Source: Anarhynchus alexandrinus (taxonomy: Eukaryota > Chordata > Aves > Charadriiformes > Charadriidae). From it: DNA of 64,000 nucleotides. The DNA lies in assembly GCA_008711295.1 (NCBI GenBank), contig VUYV01000003.1, forward strand, positions 2,436,163 through 2,500,162. The letters run 5' to 3'. Under the pieces are notes generated by a model that saw only the letters and a list, made by a program, of their open reading frames with translations, did no database searches and was not told the DNA's origin. The position numbers and the translations under genes are program-made. Shown one piece after another: positions 13,331 to 26,200 of the stretch. Position 1 is the first letter of the stretch. Every line of letters begins with the position of its first letter.

Positions 13331-13542
13331 ACTATATATTATAATACATATATTGTTATATATCCTATACTGTATATATTATATATACAATCTATTCTAT
13401 ATTATTACATATTTATATATTATGTAATATATAATAGATCTATTCTATATAATTATATATAATACAATGTGATAGATATGTAATACATACTATATATATT
13501 GTAATTCTTACCTATATAATATAATTAATATAAAATATATAT
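13331..13542. repeat. AT/TA-rich tract, about 210 bp
   Basis: Nearly pure A and T with many TATATA and ATTATA steps and self-complementary stretches such as 'atatattatgtaatatat'. It could form cruciforms and is a plausible fragile or hypervariable site. A CR1 3' end begins immediately after it. Confidence 0.9.
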
Positions 13543-13544
13543 TG

Positions 13545-13622
13545 TGTCCCTGCCCATGGAAGGGGGTTGGAACTAGATGATCTTTAAGGTCTCCTCCAAC
13601 TCTAACCATTCTATGATTCTAT
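13545..13622 (+). mobile_element. CR1 3' terminus, 78 bp, extremely 5'-truncated
   Basis: The sequence reads 'tgtccctgcccatgga', then 'gttggaactagatgatct', and ends in two ATTCTATG/A octamers (about 13608-13622). This is the typical final 80 bases of one CR1 3'-end type. No coding sequence remains. Such extreme 5' truncation is normal for CR1. The element joins directly to the AT tract on its 5' side. Confidence 0.9.
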
Positions 13623-16463
13623 AACTCTGATAGTGTGTCTCAGAGCTTAAGACAAAATCCCCAGACACTGTTTTCTTAAACCACCTCACTGAAAAATCCA
13701 ACAGTCTGATCTTTTACACCAATGACACAGCACAATTAGAAAAAAAAAAAAAAAATCACTAATTTTGATTCCCTTCTTGGTGTATGAAAAGAGCTTAATT
13801 TCTCAGAACATCTGTTCAATAAACCAAAAAAAAAATTAAAAATAAATAAATGGGGAGGCTACCTTCAGATTTCTAATAAAGCATGAAGCAAACAAGTGTG
13901 AGTCCTAAACCAGTCCTAACTTCAGAATCTTGTTGCCTCCAAACACAGTCTTAAATCCTTCCTTTAGAATAATTTTGTCTTTCCTGAAAAGGTGCTTTCA
14001 AATTTAGTCAGAAGCTGTTATACAGAAGATCATACACTTACTCAGATGGTAAAAGTTCTGGATTCAAATCCACCCTTCAAACAGATGATATCAAGGCACA
14101 TATTGTCCCCCCACATCTGAAGGAAGAGCTTTAACTTGAACACGACATTTCTTATGGTGAGGAATCCTTTCCACCACCTATATTGTCACACTGTTCTGCT
14201 TTTTTTGTTTGGTTGTTTTGTTTTTTTCCCAATCTTATTTCCCTCTCTTCTCCTGAGTGCACATCACCAAAACAACAAGTTTATGCCTCTTTTCCTGATT
14301 AATCTCCCACATGATGGCAATGCTATTCAGCTGGGAGGCAGGAAATGATACATGGGAAGTAAATTAGATTGAGTGCAAACTATGAACTGAACCAATACTC
14401 TCAACTTCCTGGTCACATATCCTAACCAACAGGCTATTACTTAAAGGTAATAGGTACTTCCTCCACTCCATTCCCATCTTTGCATCTCAACAAAAGTAGT
14501 CTGTATTTTACTTACATTCCTAAGGGAAATTCTTAAAGGGCAAATTGTTCATCCCTCTCTGTAGGGGCAAGGTTTAGGGGCTAACATACTCACACAAGGC
14601 AGGACTTACAGAAAGAAGATTCCCAGTACTTGGAAAAACCTGAAGTAAAATAATGAGACACCTGTTGAAGTACCCTGTATCTGACTGAGCAGGATTCTAT
14701 CACAGTTTTTCCACTGTGGACCTTTGCATCAACCTAAATCAGAAATTGAAATGTTTTGCCAGAAAGCTTTGCTGATCAGTTTAGTAAATTTGTTAAAATG
14801 AAATCTTATTATAGCACAAAGTCTGCAGTACAGCTAGGAAACCTTACCAGCGCTGAATCAGTTGAGTGCTCCTTGTCTACACTTTTTACTTCCACCCTGT
14901 AAGACGGCAGAAATGGGCTACACTCCATGCAGATGTCACAATATAGTTTCCCATCCATCTTCACATTTCCCCCAAAAATACATTCTTCATAAATGTTGAG
15001 CCAATGGCTTTATGTGAGAGAGAGAATTTTGAGCAGTACTTAATAAACAGAAGCCTTTGCATTCTTAGTATTGTTACTGTTCTTTTGCACAACATTAACT
15101 GAAAATTATGGCATAATCCAAAACCAACCATCTTTACACCACCAATAATTCAAAGCAAGTTATAAAAATATATAACAATATAAAAATATAAAAAAATATA
15201 TAAAAATACCTATCCCACTTCTAAAGAAGCGTAAATGCACATGAAAAAAAAATTCTCCCATCTCCTGGTGAGGTGGCTGATATGACACAGTGCTCCTTCA
15301 CAAGACCAAATATTGGATTTGCTGTTAATCTGTGCAATGTGCAAGGACTGCTCCAGCTAAATCACACACCATTTGAAATGCCATTTAAACTCTGCTTTCC
15401 CATCAGAGAATGGCTCACCAGATGCCAAGGCTCTGAAAACCTATCTGCAATCAGCAAAACTTTAAGTACAAAGATTCACCTGTTACAAATAGCAAGGGGG
15501 ACAGAAGGGTCTCCCAGGCTAACAGCTCCAGTCCTCCTTACTATCCTCTTCCCCATACATTCCCCAGCTCCAAAGCACTCCAGACATTTGTCAGGCAAAT
15601 GTTAAGAAAAAGCTGGTCTTCAGTGTAGAAAAGCCTCACTTGTTTCTCCAACGTAGAAGACTGAATTGTCCATTCTTATCACTGTGAAACCAAATACTGA
15701 ATACATAAAAATATGGATAATTTCTAGTAAGAAGTAACTCAAATAAAAATGGTGCAGGGATTAGCCTTCTAGTGCTCTTCAGCACCCTTTTTTAATGAAT
15801 TATAATATCCTTAGTCTACTACATCACTGTTTCACACTAACAAACGTGCTAGAACCTGAGACTGTGTTCCAATAATAGTTGTGTTCTGATACTAAAGACA
15901 AACTATTTTCCCAGTCACATTCTAGAGCAAAACCAGTAACAGTGATTCCATTGTCACTGTTCATGGGATAATTTCTATAAAAGAAATGCTAAAAGATGAT
16001 GTTCTTTTATGACTGTAAATGTATTTGGTTGAGTATGCTCTAATTATTGCAGTAATCAAACTTATTACTTAAAAAACACTGCACAGGAATGTGATCTTCA
16101 CAGCTTTGAATACGGGGGAAAAAAGCCAAGACTTATTATGATACACATGCAATCAGCATTGGCTGTTCATTAAAACAAGCAGGTGTCTATACTTATCTTA
16201 AGCTTCAAGACTCAAAACTTCCTGAATGCTCTTTGATATGTAATGTAAAACATTCACTGGTACAAAACTAACATCTTAATTTATGGCTCAATTGATCATT
16301 ATTTTTATTGTGAGTTTTCAAGTGTAAATGCCTCACTTCAAGGCAAACTACAGGTTCCCTACATATTTTTTATCTGTAAGACAAAAATACATACCAGTTG
16401 AAACCAAGGGCATTTCAGAATTGCTACTTATTTTGGCCTTTACCTTTAATGATCAAATAGTAA
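13623..16463. other. Unique AT-rich non-coding sequence
   Basis: No gene or transposon was recognised. It includes poly-A at about 13740-13755 and a TATAAAAA-type low-complexity stretch at 15159-15208. The 110-residue open frame at 15273-15605 has no family signature and is probably chance. Confidence 0.55.
15159..15208. repeat. (TATAAAAA)n-type low-complexity tract
   Basis: Repeated TATAAAAA-like units form about 50 bases containing only A and T apart from a single C. Confidence 0.85.
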
Positions 16464-16564
16464 NNNNNNNNNNNNNNNNNNNNNNNNNNNNNNNNNNNNN
16501 NNNNNNNNNNNNNNNNNNNNNNNNNNNNNNNNNNNNNNNNNNNNNNNNNNNNNNNNNNNNNNNN
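16464..16564. other. Assembly gap (101 N)
   Basis: Run of 101 undetermined bases in unique sequence. The open frames that span it are artefacts. Confidence 0.98.
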
Positions 16565-17324
16565 TGAGAAACAGCACAGTGATTTCAAAAGTTGAGGAAT
16601 GTCAGAATATATATCTATTATTTTTACCTGAGACAATAGGTATTGTCAAGAATTTGTGGGGTTTTTTTTCCTTTCTTTCCAAAATCCTCACCCTCACAGT
16701 AGGGTTTCTAGAGCACCAGCATCATCACATAATAGAGAATAAGTATCCTTTGCTCCCTTCAATCGTTCCTCCATACATTCTTCTGTAAGGCAGTGTGAAA
16801 GAAGCAGGCAAACTGTAGCTGCTCAGTTTACCCTCAGCTTCTCTCTCAAAGGAAGATCGTGTTTCTGTAAGGGTGCTAGCTACATAGCATGTGTTGCACA
16901 GCAACAATCCTCCAATGTGGGTCACCGTGGAAGATGTCAAGCAGAATGGACTAAGAGTGCTTTTACTTACCCTGACCCTGGCCCTCAGAGCTGCAGCACA
17001 ATTTGACAGGTATGTTCACAGACAGATAGTTAATCCGAAGTAAACCTTAATACCCTACCCATATCTCAACTTCTCAATTTTAATGCACCTGGCCATTCAG
17101 TAAAATGCTGCATGAACCATCAAAATCCAGGGCATAAAGTTGGCCCGTAGCTGGTCAGCCTTACAGATCCCTTCTGCCTCTGGGACCTGCGCATGGTCTC
17201 CATCTCCATGTAAAACTGGTTACCTATAACTCCCTAATATTATTTCTGCCTTCCTCACCTACACTGTCTCTATGTTCAGAAAAACAGAGGAAATCTAAAA
17301 AAGCCTCCAAAGTGTTTCCTAGGC
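16565..17324. other. Non-coding sequence, partly GC-richer
   Basis: No confident feature. The right-hand part (about 17140-17324) could be the 3' flank of the minus-strand CR1 ORF1 fragment that follows, but it no longer matches anything I recognise. Confidence 0.45.
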
Positions 17325-17601
17325 TTTCTCATCTGCTGCCAGCAGGCCTGGTGTCCTGTAAATCAGGCCATGGTCAAAGAACCTAAAACCCTGCCGGTAG
17401 CACCAGGCTCGGAGCCAGGCATTGACCTGCTGGCTCTTCCTGTTTACCCCTCCTCGTTCCCTGCAAGTGGAGGGATAGAGGAGAACAGGACTTGTGCTCC
17501 CGACCCCTTAACCAGTCGTCCCAAGGCCCTGAAATCCTTCATTGCCCTCAGACTTCTTCTCACTATGTCATCACTGCCTACCTGAACAATTAAAAAGGGG
17601 A
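17325..17601 (-). pseudogene. CR1 ORF1 esterase-domain remnant
   Basis: Reading the minus strand, this encodes LIVQVGSDDIVRRSL, then DFRALGRLVKGSGAQVLFSS, then a one-base frameshift near 17450, then QQVNAWLRAWC and FRFFDHGLIYRTPGLLAA, and a stop. The blocks and their order match the GDSL-type esterase domain known from CR1-family ORF1 proteins. There the HVGTND block carries the oxyanion Asn and a later DGIHLS block carries the catalytic His. Here the Asn position reads Asp (GSDD), the HVG histidine reads Gln, the DxxH block is eroded, and the GDSL serine block upstream is not visible. It is therefore a dead fragment of about 90 codons. Up to 17765 the minus strand stays GC-richer and may be a further eroded ORF1 part. 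It is opposite in orientation to the CR1 3' end at 17926 and so a separate insertion. Confidence 0.7.
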
Positions 17602-17913
17602 TAATAATCACGAGCACGAGGATGAGCACGTCGCTTTCTCGGGCTTCGGAAAGCCCCAAAAAAAGCCCCTTTGCAGCCCTTTCCACCTCGATCCCTGTCC
17701 CCGGTGTGGACTTACCCGCACCAGAGCTGGTCTCCTCGGCAACATTCTTTTCTAAAAATCACTGTGAATTAAAACGCTATTTGAAAGACCTTGGCAATTT
17801 ATTTTCTATAAATAAAATAAACATCTTGTACTTTAACATAGATCTGCATGTATAGTTGTGTATTATTATTAAATAACAGCCGGTAAATTTTTCTATTACA
17901 TATATACAATGAC

Positions 17914-18363
17914 TGAATAATGATTGGGTCTGGAGGACAAACCTTATGAGGAACGACTGAGGGAACTGGGGTCGTTTAGCCTGGAGAAGAGGAGGCTGAG
18001 GGGAGACCTTATCACCCTCTACAATTACTTGAAAGGAGGCTGTAGAGAGGTGGGGGCTGACCTCTTCTCCATGGTGACAAGTGATAGGACAAGAGGAAAT
18101 GGGTTCAAGTTGTGTCAGGTGAGGTTTAGATTGGATATTAGAAAACATTTTTTCACTGAAAGGGTTATTAAACATTGGAACAGGCTGCCCAGGGAGGTGG
18201 TGGATTCGCCGTCCCTGGAGGTGTTTAAAAAAAGGGTAGATGTGGTACTTAGGGACATGGTTTAGAAGTGGTTTTGTCAGAGTAGGTTAATGGTTGGACT
18301 TGATAATCTTAAAGGTCCCTTCCAACCTCAGCAATTCTGTGATTCTATGATTCTATGAATAAT
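17914..18363. repeat. 8-bp direct repeat flanking a CR1 3' end
   Basis: TGAATAAT occurs at 17914-17921, just before the CR1 copy, and at 18356-18363, overlapping its terminal octamer. It could be a target-site duplication or target microhomology with the tail. CR1 insertions usually show short or no duplications. Confidence 0.5.
17926..18359 (+). mobile_element. CR1 3' end (C-terminal ORF2 plus 3' UTR), 5'-truncated
   Basis: About 340 bp of ORF2 C-terminus followed by the CR1 3' UTR. The frame from 17924 to 18265 is open for 113 residues. It reads [21 protein letters not shown], then a [20 protein letters not shown] block, then [22 protein letters not shown], and ends VVLRDMV followed by a stop. 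This is the conserved C-terminal tail of avian CR1 ORF2, downstream of the RT core. The 3' UTR ends in ATTCTGTG, ATTCTATG and ATTCTATG octamers (about 18335-18359). The intact frame and clean tail suggest a relatively young copy. It shares its 3'-end type with the copy at 61867-62272. Confidence 0.95.
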
Positions 18364-18900
18364 CCCTCAAACCAATCACGTAGGTTAGTTTGGATGACAC
18401 CACAACAAAAGTTGTATTATTCAGAGGAAAAATAATCCCTAAAGTTCATAAATATTTGAAGCATTCCAAATGACTTTCAAATTAATATGAAACAGTGTGA
18501 TATAAAATAATTTCATATAGTTTGAATGTAACTGATAGGAAACACCAGTGACTTAACATCTATGCCTTGAAATAGTAACATGATAGCTAGTCCACAGAAC
18601 TTTTCATATAGCCACCTCAGGCATTTGAAAGAAATTGTGTGTTTTCCATAAATATATACTTTCATACATTATAATAAAAGCTTTTAAATTCTCATACTGT
18701 CCTGTACTTCTTGTCAGTCAGAGCAAGAAAGATTTCTCAGCTGTCCATCTGTTGCCTTTTTACCTAAATATTGCCTAAGTGTGTAAGTACAATTATGGTG
18801 CATTTGTGTGTGTGACTAGACTCAATCTCTGTTTAATGGTACAAGTTGCAAAATAACCCATATTTACTAGAAGTATTTGAATGGCATGATTCTGTTCTGG

Positions 18901-18980
18901 AGTTTTGGTTTAGGGTTTTTTTGTTGTTTGTTTGTTGGTTTGGGGTTTTTATTTGGTTTGGTTGGTTGGGTGGGTTTTTT
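18901..18980. repeat. G/T-rich low-complexity tract
   Basis: T runs interspersed with GG and GGGG, with TTGG and TTTG repeats, over about 80 bases. It is the complement type of the A/C-rich tracts elsewhere in the window. Confidence 0.9.
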
Positions 18981-20325
18981 ACCCTCACTGAAAAAACAGT
19001 AAGTATTATTAAAAACATTAAGCTTTAAAATAAATTAGAAAATTGTTGGCATTCAATTAAATACACAATAACTTTTTTTGGATGTTGCAACTCTACAGTT
19101 TGGCCTAATAATAACACTGATTACTCAGTTTTCATATGAGTGTTTGCAGACAGATATGCTTAATTAAAAAAAAAAATATTTAATATTTTGCCAAATCTGA
19201 ATGCATGAGGTTTTATCTTCCTTCTAAGAGATTACTATTCTTTTGCCATTCAGGTACTGAACTGTGACCTGTATCACAGGTCTGCTTTGGTGGTATACAG
19301 ATTTCCTTCCTAGGCTTGTTCTGTGTATTACAGCTTCTGTAAAGAAGAGCAAGACATTAAGTGGACAGAAGTATGCACAAGCAGAGCTAGTGAATAAACT
19401 TAATCAACACTTGGTGGTTGCTTGCAGTTTTGCAGTACAGGATCAGAGTTAATAATGACCGCATGCTAGGAATAATGTTTTTGTTACACGTGACTTTAAA
19501 TTTGGTAGTTGGGACTCAGTTTACTGCAAAACTGTGGGTACACAAAAGGTATGTATAAAGATAAAAACCTAGCTGCACTTTATAACCTCAAAAGATTTTA
19601 GTTGTACCTGTTATTTTAAAAGAATTTAAGCAAGAGACTAGATTTCACTCATTCTCCAAAAGATGTCAATGAATCTTGATGTTGGATGAAATAGGAGGTT
19701 GAGTTCATTGGTGGGCTCTGTCAGCAAAACACTGACATTTTCAGAGTTTCCATTTGGGGCCTTCCCTTTGATCAGGGACAGGATAATTCACAGCCTGGCA
19801 CCACAAAACCTGGGGCACCAGGGGACTTTTAGGACCCACACACCAGTTCCTCACCGTGTACAAGGGCAGACCTCTCATGGAGTCCCACTCATGACTTCTG
19901 GGTGACAACCACCAACATAGTGGCAGCTTCTGCCCTATGAAGTACCATTTACAAGGAACTCTTAATTAGACAAAAGCAAAACCAGACCATTTCCCCCTTT
20001 GAAATGTTACTTACATCAGTACAGTAAGATTTGGATGCATCGTGACTCCCCATTAGTAAACATCTAGAAAGTCTTTCATCTGAATATTTAAGTCATATTA
20101 AGAGAGACAAAATGAAAGCAGCATCTCCTGAAGAAAGCATACAGGATAGGTTTCTCTTGAGTATGAAACAGCAACTGTTCAAGAAGGGTAAATTAGTTTT
20201 AAAGATGTAGTTTTTCCAAAGAGCTATGTTAATGAAAATGGTGGTGTAAAATCCCCTTCAGTGTATTGTTGTTTAAACAAATAAATCTTAAGGTTACTAA
20301 AATGTCTGGCATTATATATTAAAAG

Positions 20326-20342
20326 AAACAAACAAACAAACA
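20326..20342. repeat. (AAAC)n microsatellite
   Basis: Four tandem AAAC units. Confidence 0.9.
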
Positions 20343-21112
20343 ATTGGACACACTTCATAGCTAAGAAACCAGCAACAAGATCTAGTTGTTCTGCAAAAAT
20401 ATTCCAGAGTTCTGATGTACTTAATTTTTTATTAGATGGCAAGACACGTACTCCTGTTCCTGTTACGATTTACTCTCCCCTCCTCCTGTTGCTGTCTTCA
20501 CTTATATATTTGTTTCCCATCTTCTTTACAACTGTTCTTCCTTTTTTTCCCCCTGCTTTTTTCTAGCTACTAGAGTGTCCTACTCATCTTGTATCACTAC
20601 TGACAGTTCTTCTTGTACAGTCTTCAATTATTACATTATAAATAATCTCCCTGAAATAGTTTAACAAGATTTTAGATTTTCTTGTTTTAATTATTTATCT
20701 GTGATAAATGCCAAAATAGTACAAGACACAATGTTTCAAGAATACAAAAAGCTTCCTGTCTATGGACCACATTTCTTATTTGGAGTTTATCTTAAAGTAC
20801 AACTGTACTCAAGCAGCCCTTTTTATTCCTATGTATAGTGACTTAAAGGTCACTGGAGATATGAATTCTAAAATCAGCAATGAATGAAGTATTGATGAAC
20901 ACATCCAGCACAGATGGAAGCCCAAAACTGGGAAGCCATTCTCATCTAGCCCAGGGCCAACCGCTGTCATTACTTTGTTTTAGGCAGCAGTAAAAGTCAT
21001 TGACATGCTGGAAGGTGAACACAGCTGCTAAAGGGGTTTCAGTACTATAACATCAGATTTTAGTCTTACTGAAAACTGACTTGTCATTTTAGGCACATCT
21101 AGATGTGCTATT

Positions 21113-21180
21113 AAAAAAAAAATACACAAACAAACCAAAAACCAACCAAACAAAACCAAGCAAAACACCATCACCACACC
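21113..21180. repeat. A/C-rich low-complexity tract
   Basis: Poly-A followed by CAAA, CCAA and AAAACC units ending in ACCATCACC. No other signal. Confidence 0.9.
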
Positions 21181-22855
21181 CAGTAGTTCATAAAACAAGT
21201 AAGGAAAAAAAATTCTTAAATTAATCCAAAAAAAGCAAGCTTAGGAAAAAGTCTTGACCTGATTAAGTACCTCATTATCTATTAAAGCTCCCAGCTGATC
21301 TCAGTGAAATATTTAACCTGAGTTTGCTCTTCAGTCCCTTGACCTTGATCCAGTGCTGTTAAACTAGACACCCTTCTATTTAGAATGGAATCCTAAACAT
21401 GATGTTTTCCAGGTATTTCAAGCATAATCCAGTGAGTCAGAAAGTGAGTTGTTATAAAACCTTAAATCTGAAATGAATCTCCTAAAGCTAATTAAGTGAA
21501 AGTTACATGAATTTGCATTCCTGGATAAAATGATGACAATTTCTGCAGGATGTACCAGGCATAGAAAAAAAAAAAAATCTTAAGAATTCTCTTCTTGGTA
21601 AAACTGAATGCCCTTTGAAGTGCAAAAAACAATCTGTAGTTTCCATTTTAATTTCCTGTTTTCCCTTCTTAACCTATATCCTCGCCTCTTGACCGTCATC
21701 TCATTATTCTGTGCTCTACTTTTGTTCCTCTGTCAGTGTTTCTCAAGTAAAGCGATGAAACTGGAAGTAGAATGACCTACCATGCTAAAGACAGAGAATG
21801 ATGGATCCTCCTGCATCACCATCTCCATGCATCATATAGGACTGCTGATGTAGTTTGAGGTACTTCTGCAGGACTAAGCAGTCATCTCCTGCTCACCATA
21901 CTGAGAATATTACTGCTTTTGCATACTCTGCTGACAGGGCTGCTTTCCCCTGAAAGTCACATACAAAATTTAACACATACAAAACTTGAGACTAGGAAAT
22001 GTAAATCTATTGAATCTAATAAACTATGACCCTACACTTTTGTAGCTAACCTTTGTTGCACATTTGTAGCCCTGAACAAGAATAGGCCTTTTGTTAACAC
22101 TTTTTACCAGCCCTATGAAGCCTCAACTGAATTATTTTTTTTTAAACAAAAGATACTAGTTTGATTTATCAGCCTCTTGTAGCAGACACTAACATAATGA
22201 TAAACTGCATCATCCTTTATCATAACATGGGGAAAGTATCTTATCCTTTTGGGAACCATTCACAATCCTACAATACAAAAAAGGACAGGCTTATTGCAGT
22301 AAAACAGTGGAGCATATCATAATGTAGTTCATCCTTTACCTTAATAAAGATCCTTCTGAATTGTTTTGGGCCACAAAAATATTCACATGTTAAAAAAAAA
22401 AGCATCTGTGGACATACATCAAACACATTCATGATAGTCATACAGCATCTTCTATCTGAGGCTCGCATTACTAATGCCCATGTGAAACTGATAATTTTAT
22501 TATTCCCATCCCATTACTTGATGTATACAAAATCCAAGATCACACAGCAACTGATTGACAGGAGAGAACCCAGAAGTTCTGACCACCAGTTCTAGGAGCT
22601 AATAAAAGGACATTCTTCTCCCAAAGCAATTATAATTCAGGTAGCTACCCACATTCTTAATATATCAGTTAAGGAAAGTTTTTCATTTAAAAAATAAATA
22701 ATTATAGAAAAAATAAAGAAAACATAAGTGGAGAAGAACTTTTTAATTTCTGTTATTTCACCCATAAATTCAACTTTCAAGTGTCTTTCCAACTTTTTTT
22801 TTAATAAAATCAAAACTATTTTTTATTTAATTACACCTCAGCTGTTCAAAAGAAC

Positions 22856-22930
22856 AAAAAAAAAACCCCACAAACGCAACATATATTTTATTGTTGATTA
22901 AAAAGCCAAACAAACACCAAAACACAAAAA
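22856..22930. repeat. A/C-rich low-complexity tract, interrupted
   Basis: Poly-A with CCCC, a short AT-rich interruption, then CAAA and CCAA units. Confidence 0.75.
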
Positions 22931-23227
22931 CTTGTTACTTTAAATTACTCAAAGCTTTAATGATGTACTAACTGGCTTAATGTCGCACTGCAGTGACAGA
23001 AGATTGGGAGTTTAATACATCTTCAGAGTCACTCATTTGAATCAGCTAAGCTGATTTCTTATCATACTCTTGAAATATTCCATCTTATTTGTGAAATCCT
23101 ATTCAGAGACAATATAGGGGAAAGGAAATAGAAAAGGCTGCTTCCACCCTTACACTGCAAATCATAACACATATGATTAATTATAAACAGGCTTGTACTG
23201 TAGGGTTCTGAAGTTCCAAAATGGCCT

Positions 23228-23231
<4 letters not shown>

Positions 23232-23258
<27 letters not shown>
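23232..23258. repeat. Poly-A tract, 27 bases
   Basis: Uninterrupted run of 27 A followed by 'ccaaatt'. An ambiguous base lies at 23283. No retroposed gene body could be recognised upstream. Confidence 0.95.
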
Positions 23259-26200
23259 CCAAATTAAAAGAAAACCTCACTANAACCCTATTTATAGAAA
23301 GGGTGAAGACATATTTTTTTCTAAATTGCAACTCCAATAATGTAATAGAATAACTGAAGAACAAAATCACATAAGATATTTAAGAACCATCTTACAAATC
23401 ATCATTCACAAAAAAAACCTGCAGTCATCTTCAAATCACTACTGAGAGCCTCAATATGTCAAAATGTTCAATGTCCTGAAAGGAATACGTGTGTGTCCTT
23501 GGTGGTGACTGGTTGACACAGTTCGGCACATTCTCACTCAGCTTAATGTAGGACACACCTATAAGCAAGATATGTATCATCCCCAAATAGAGAGAATTTC
23601 TACACTATAGTATTTCCTAAGCAAGTAAGATACGATCGCTTTTTTTTCTGCTGAAAAATTGGTTTCATCAACTGGAAAGCTACTGAATTTTAAGGTATCT
23701 CATATTTCTCCTTCATTTCAGGATTTCAATCTGTTGGTCAGGCCTTTTAGAAATCTAAAGTTTTAACTAGAGTTGCCTCTAGCTGCAACATATCTTAAAA
23801 AGGTGTCTTATTACAACTTTCTGATTGCCATTTTTATTTGGAAAGATTAAGATTGTGTATTTTAGAGGTAATAGATTTATGGTAACAAATGTGCTTTAGT
23901 GCACAAGTTTCACAGTTGCATGCCATTATTGCATAAAAGTCTGGTTAAGTAAATATCACTTCTGTCTAAAATACTGCCAGCATTTTACAGTCAGTACTGA
24001 GGAAAAAATTCTTTCCTTGGACTCTGGGCTATATTATTTGCCATTAAAAGTTCACTTTTAAAAATAGTCATAGTGGTTACCAACATAGCTACGCACATAA
24101 ATATTCAATTATGCCTCTACAGTGCATACAAGTAAAAGCAAATCCTTTACAGACCTTTTGCCCTTCAGCTAAATCTTCCAGCTTCATAATAGGTTTATAT
24201 AATCCATTTGTTTCTAGTTAGGCAGACTTTTCACTTGAAAACATTCAGAAAAAAGAAGTCCAACAATGATGGCTTGATACACCTAAACCTCGTTCTCTAT
24301 CCAGAGAAATCATACTTGACAACATTAGTGAAACCTTTCAACAAAAACACTCATCCCTGTGCTGAATCAGTGGCTGTTAATGGCTTCCAAACCCATTAGA
24401 GAACATTATGATATTTTAATGTTGCTGGGGCTAAAGTAAGTCTTCCCTGAACTTATTTCACTGTATAATGTTGCACTTGACCTTTTGTGTCCTGTCATAT
24501 AAAATTTTTATTCCTATTCTATCAAATTTTACAGAGAATGCCTTTTCTTGTTTGCACTATTAGAACTGCGTACTATTAAGATCCTTTTATAGTGAACTCA
24601 GGCTTTTATCCTTTATGCTCATTAAAAATATAGACATTCTTAATGCACACATCTACATATGCAAGGAATCATACTTCTCCCTTTTATTATAGTGCCTTAG
24701 GAAACACCTCCAAGAAGTGGAGAGTCTTTTTATTATGTGGAAATTTGCAGTGCACATCAAACTGTATAATAAGGTCATTTTTTTTCATTTGGCATTTCAA
24801 TATTGAATCTTCATTTTTAAAGAGCTCCAAAAACATGTGAAGTTATCAGTGTTGGAGTACTCCATCTATTCATAAAACAGGGAAGGCCAGAAAAAACAGG
24901 GGTTCAAATTCCATGCAAACTGAAAGAAACAGTTTTTGTACAATGGTCTCACAGTTCTGATAGATCATGACATATGGGTCACTGTCATATACAATATCAT
25001 TAACTGAAAACAGATTATGTAGTAGTTAGATCTATGTAGGAGACACCTATTGTGATTTATCTGTATCACTAAGCCACCACAGCTGTGGTCTTCAGTTAAT
25101 GCCAACAAATATATATCCAATATCAAACAACTAACAAAATTCACCTTCTACCATTTGCATAAGTGATATTTTCATGGTTTGAAATAATAAATCTGAAGAC
25201 ATTTGGTAATTGATTATACTATGAAAATGTGATAATCTTCTGAAAGAGCGGTTCAAGAAGGAAAAGAGCAACTACTGAATTATACAGCTTATATGACTGA
25301 AAAGCTTGTGTGAGTCAAACATTTCTGAACTTCCTTTCAAGTTCTGATATGGAGAGCATTCGAGCATGACAAGAACAAAAGGTTCTGAGTCATATTTAAA
25401 AGAAGCAGATTTCCACCACACATACTGCTTCATGTATCTGTATATATGTTCTTCACTCCTTTATCTTCCTATATATCCCTACATATATAATTCTGCCTTG
25501 AATGACATGGCAAGGCATTGAAAAAGTGGTTCTCTTTATTATAAGACAGTTTGAATTAAAGAATGACTTCCAAGACTCCTACAGACTAGCACCATTTTAG
25601 GCATTACACTACAGGCTGACTAATGTCTCGAACGTATTTTCCACATTCTTACCAAAAGATTATACCCCTTTCCCTGAAACAACACAGGAATTTTTTTCTT
25701 TCCCAACATCAAGTTTATAAATTCAAATTACAACACCATTTTCCGCCCTCACACTTCACTCTTAAGTTGCACAGTCAGATAGACTGCTTGTGTCTCCAAA
25801 TACACACCTGAGTTCAGCAACCTGCATTTGCTGCCGAGGAAGAAAGGGTATACGCAGTGAACTAAGACCTCTGCTACAGCCAGATCAGATGGGTTTGTGT
25901 CAAGCTGCCATCTTGGGTTTGATGTTAGATAGTTGCTCCCTATGCTGCATTCTACAAACAACTCCTTTGGCACCAAAATGGAATGGTGTCTAGCATTCTA
26001 GAAATATATGACACAGTTGAACTTTAAAGTACAACATCATTCCTTGACATAATCTTTAGCCTACTTCACCATTCCATCAAATCACAGATGATGGGTGATG
26101 TAAACATCGCTACCAATTTTTGTAATGAGCAGGACCAAATTTATCAAAACACTTCTTTTAGTCTGCTCTGTTGTTTCTTGTTCTCATAACTAAATGTACT

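Noticed and set aside
14041..14075. tRNA-like A-box and B-box words ('ctcagatggtaaaag', 'ggattcaaatccacc')
   Set aside because: The two boxes are too close together to leave room for an anticodon arm, and no acceptor stem is formed.
16955..17005. Minus-strand micro-exon with acceptor 'tgctgcag' and donor GGGTAAGT
   Set aside because: It would be about 20 bases long with no neighbouring exon or protein evidence.
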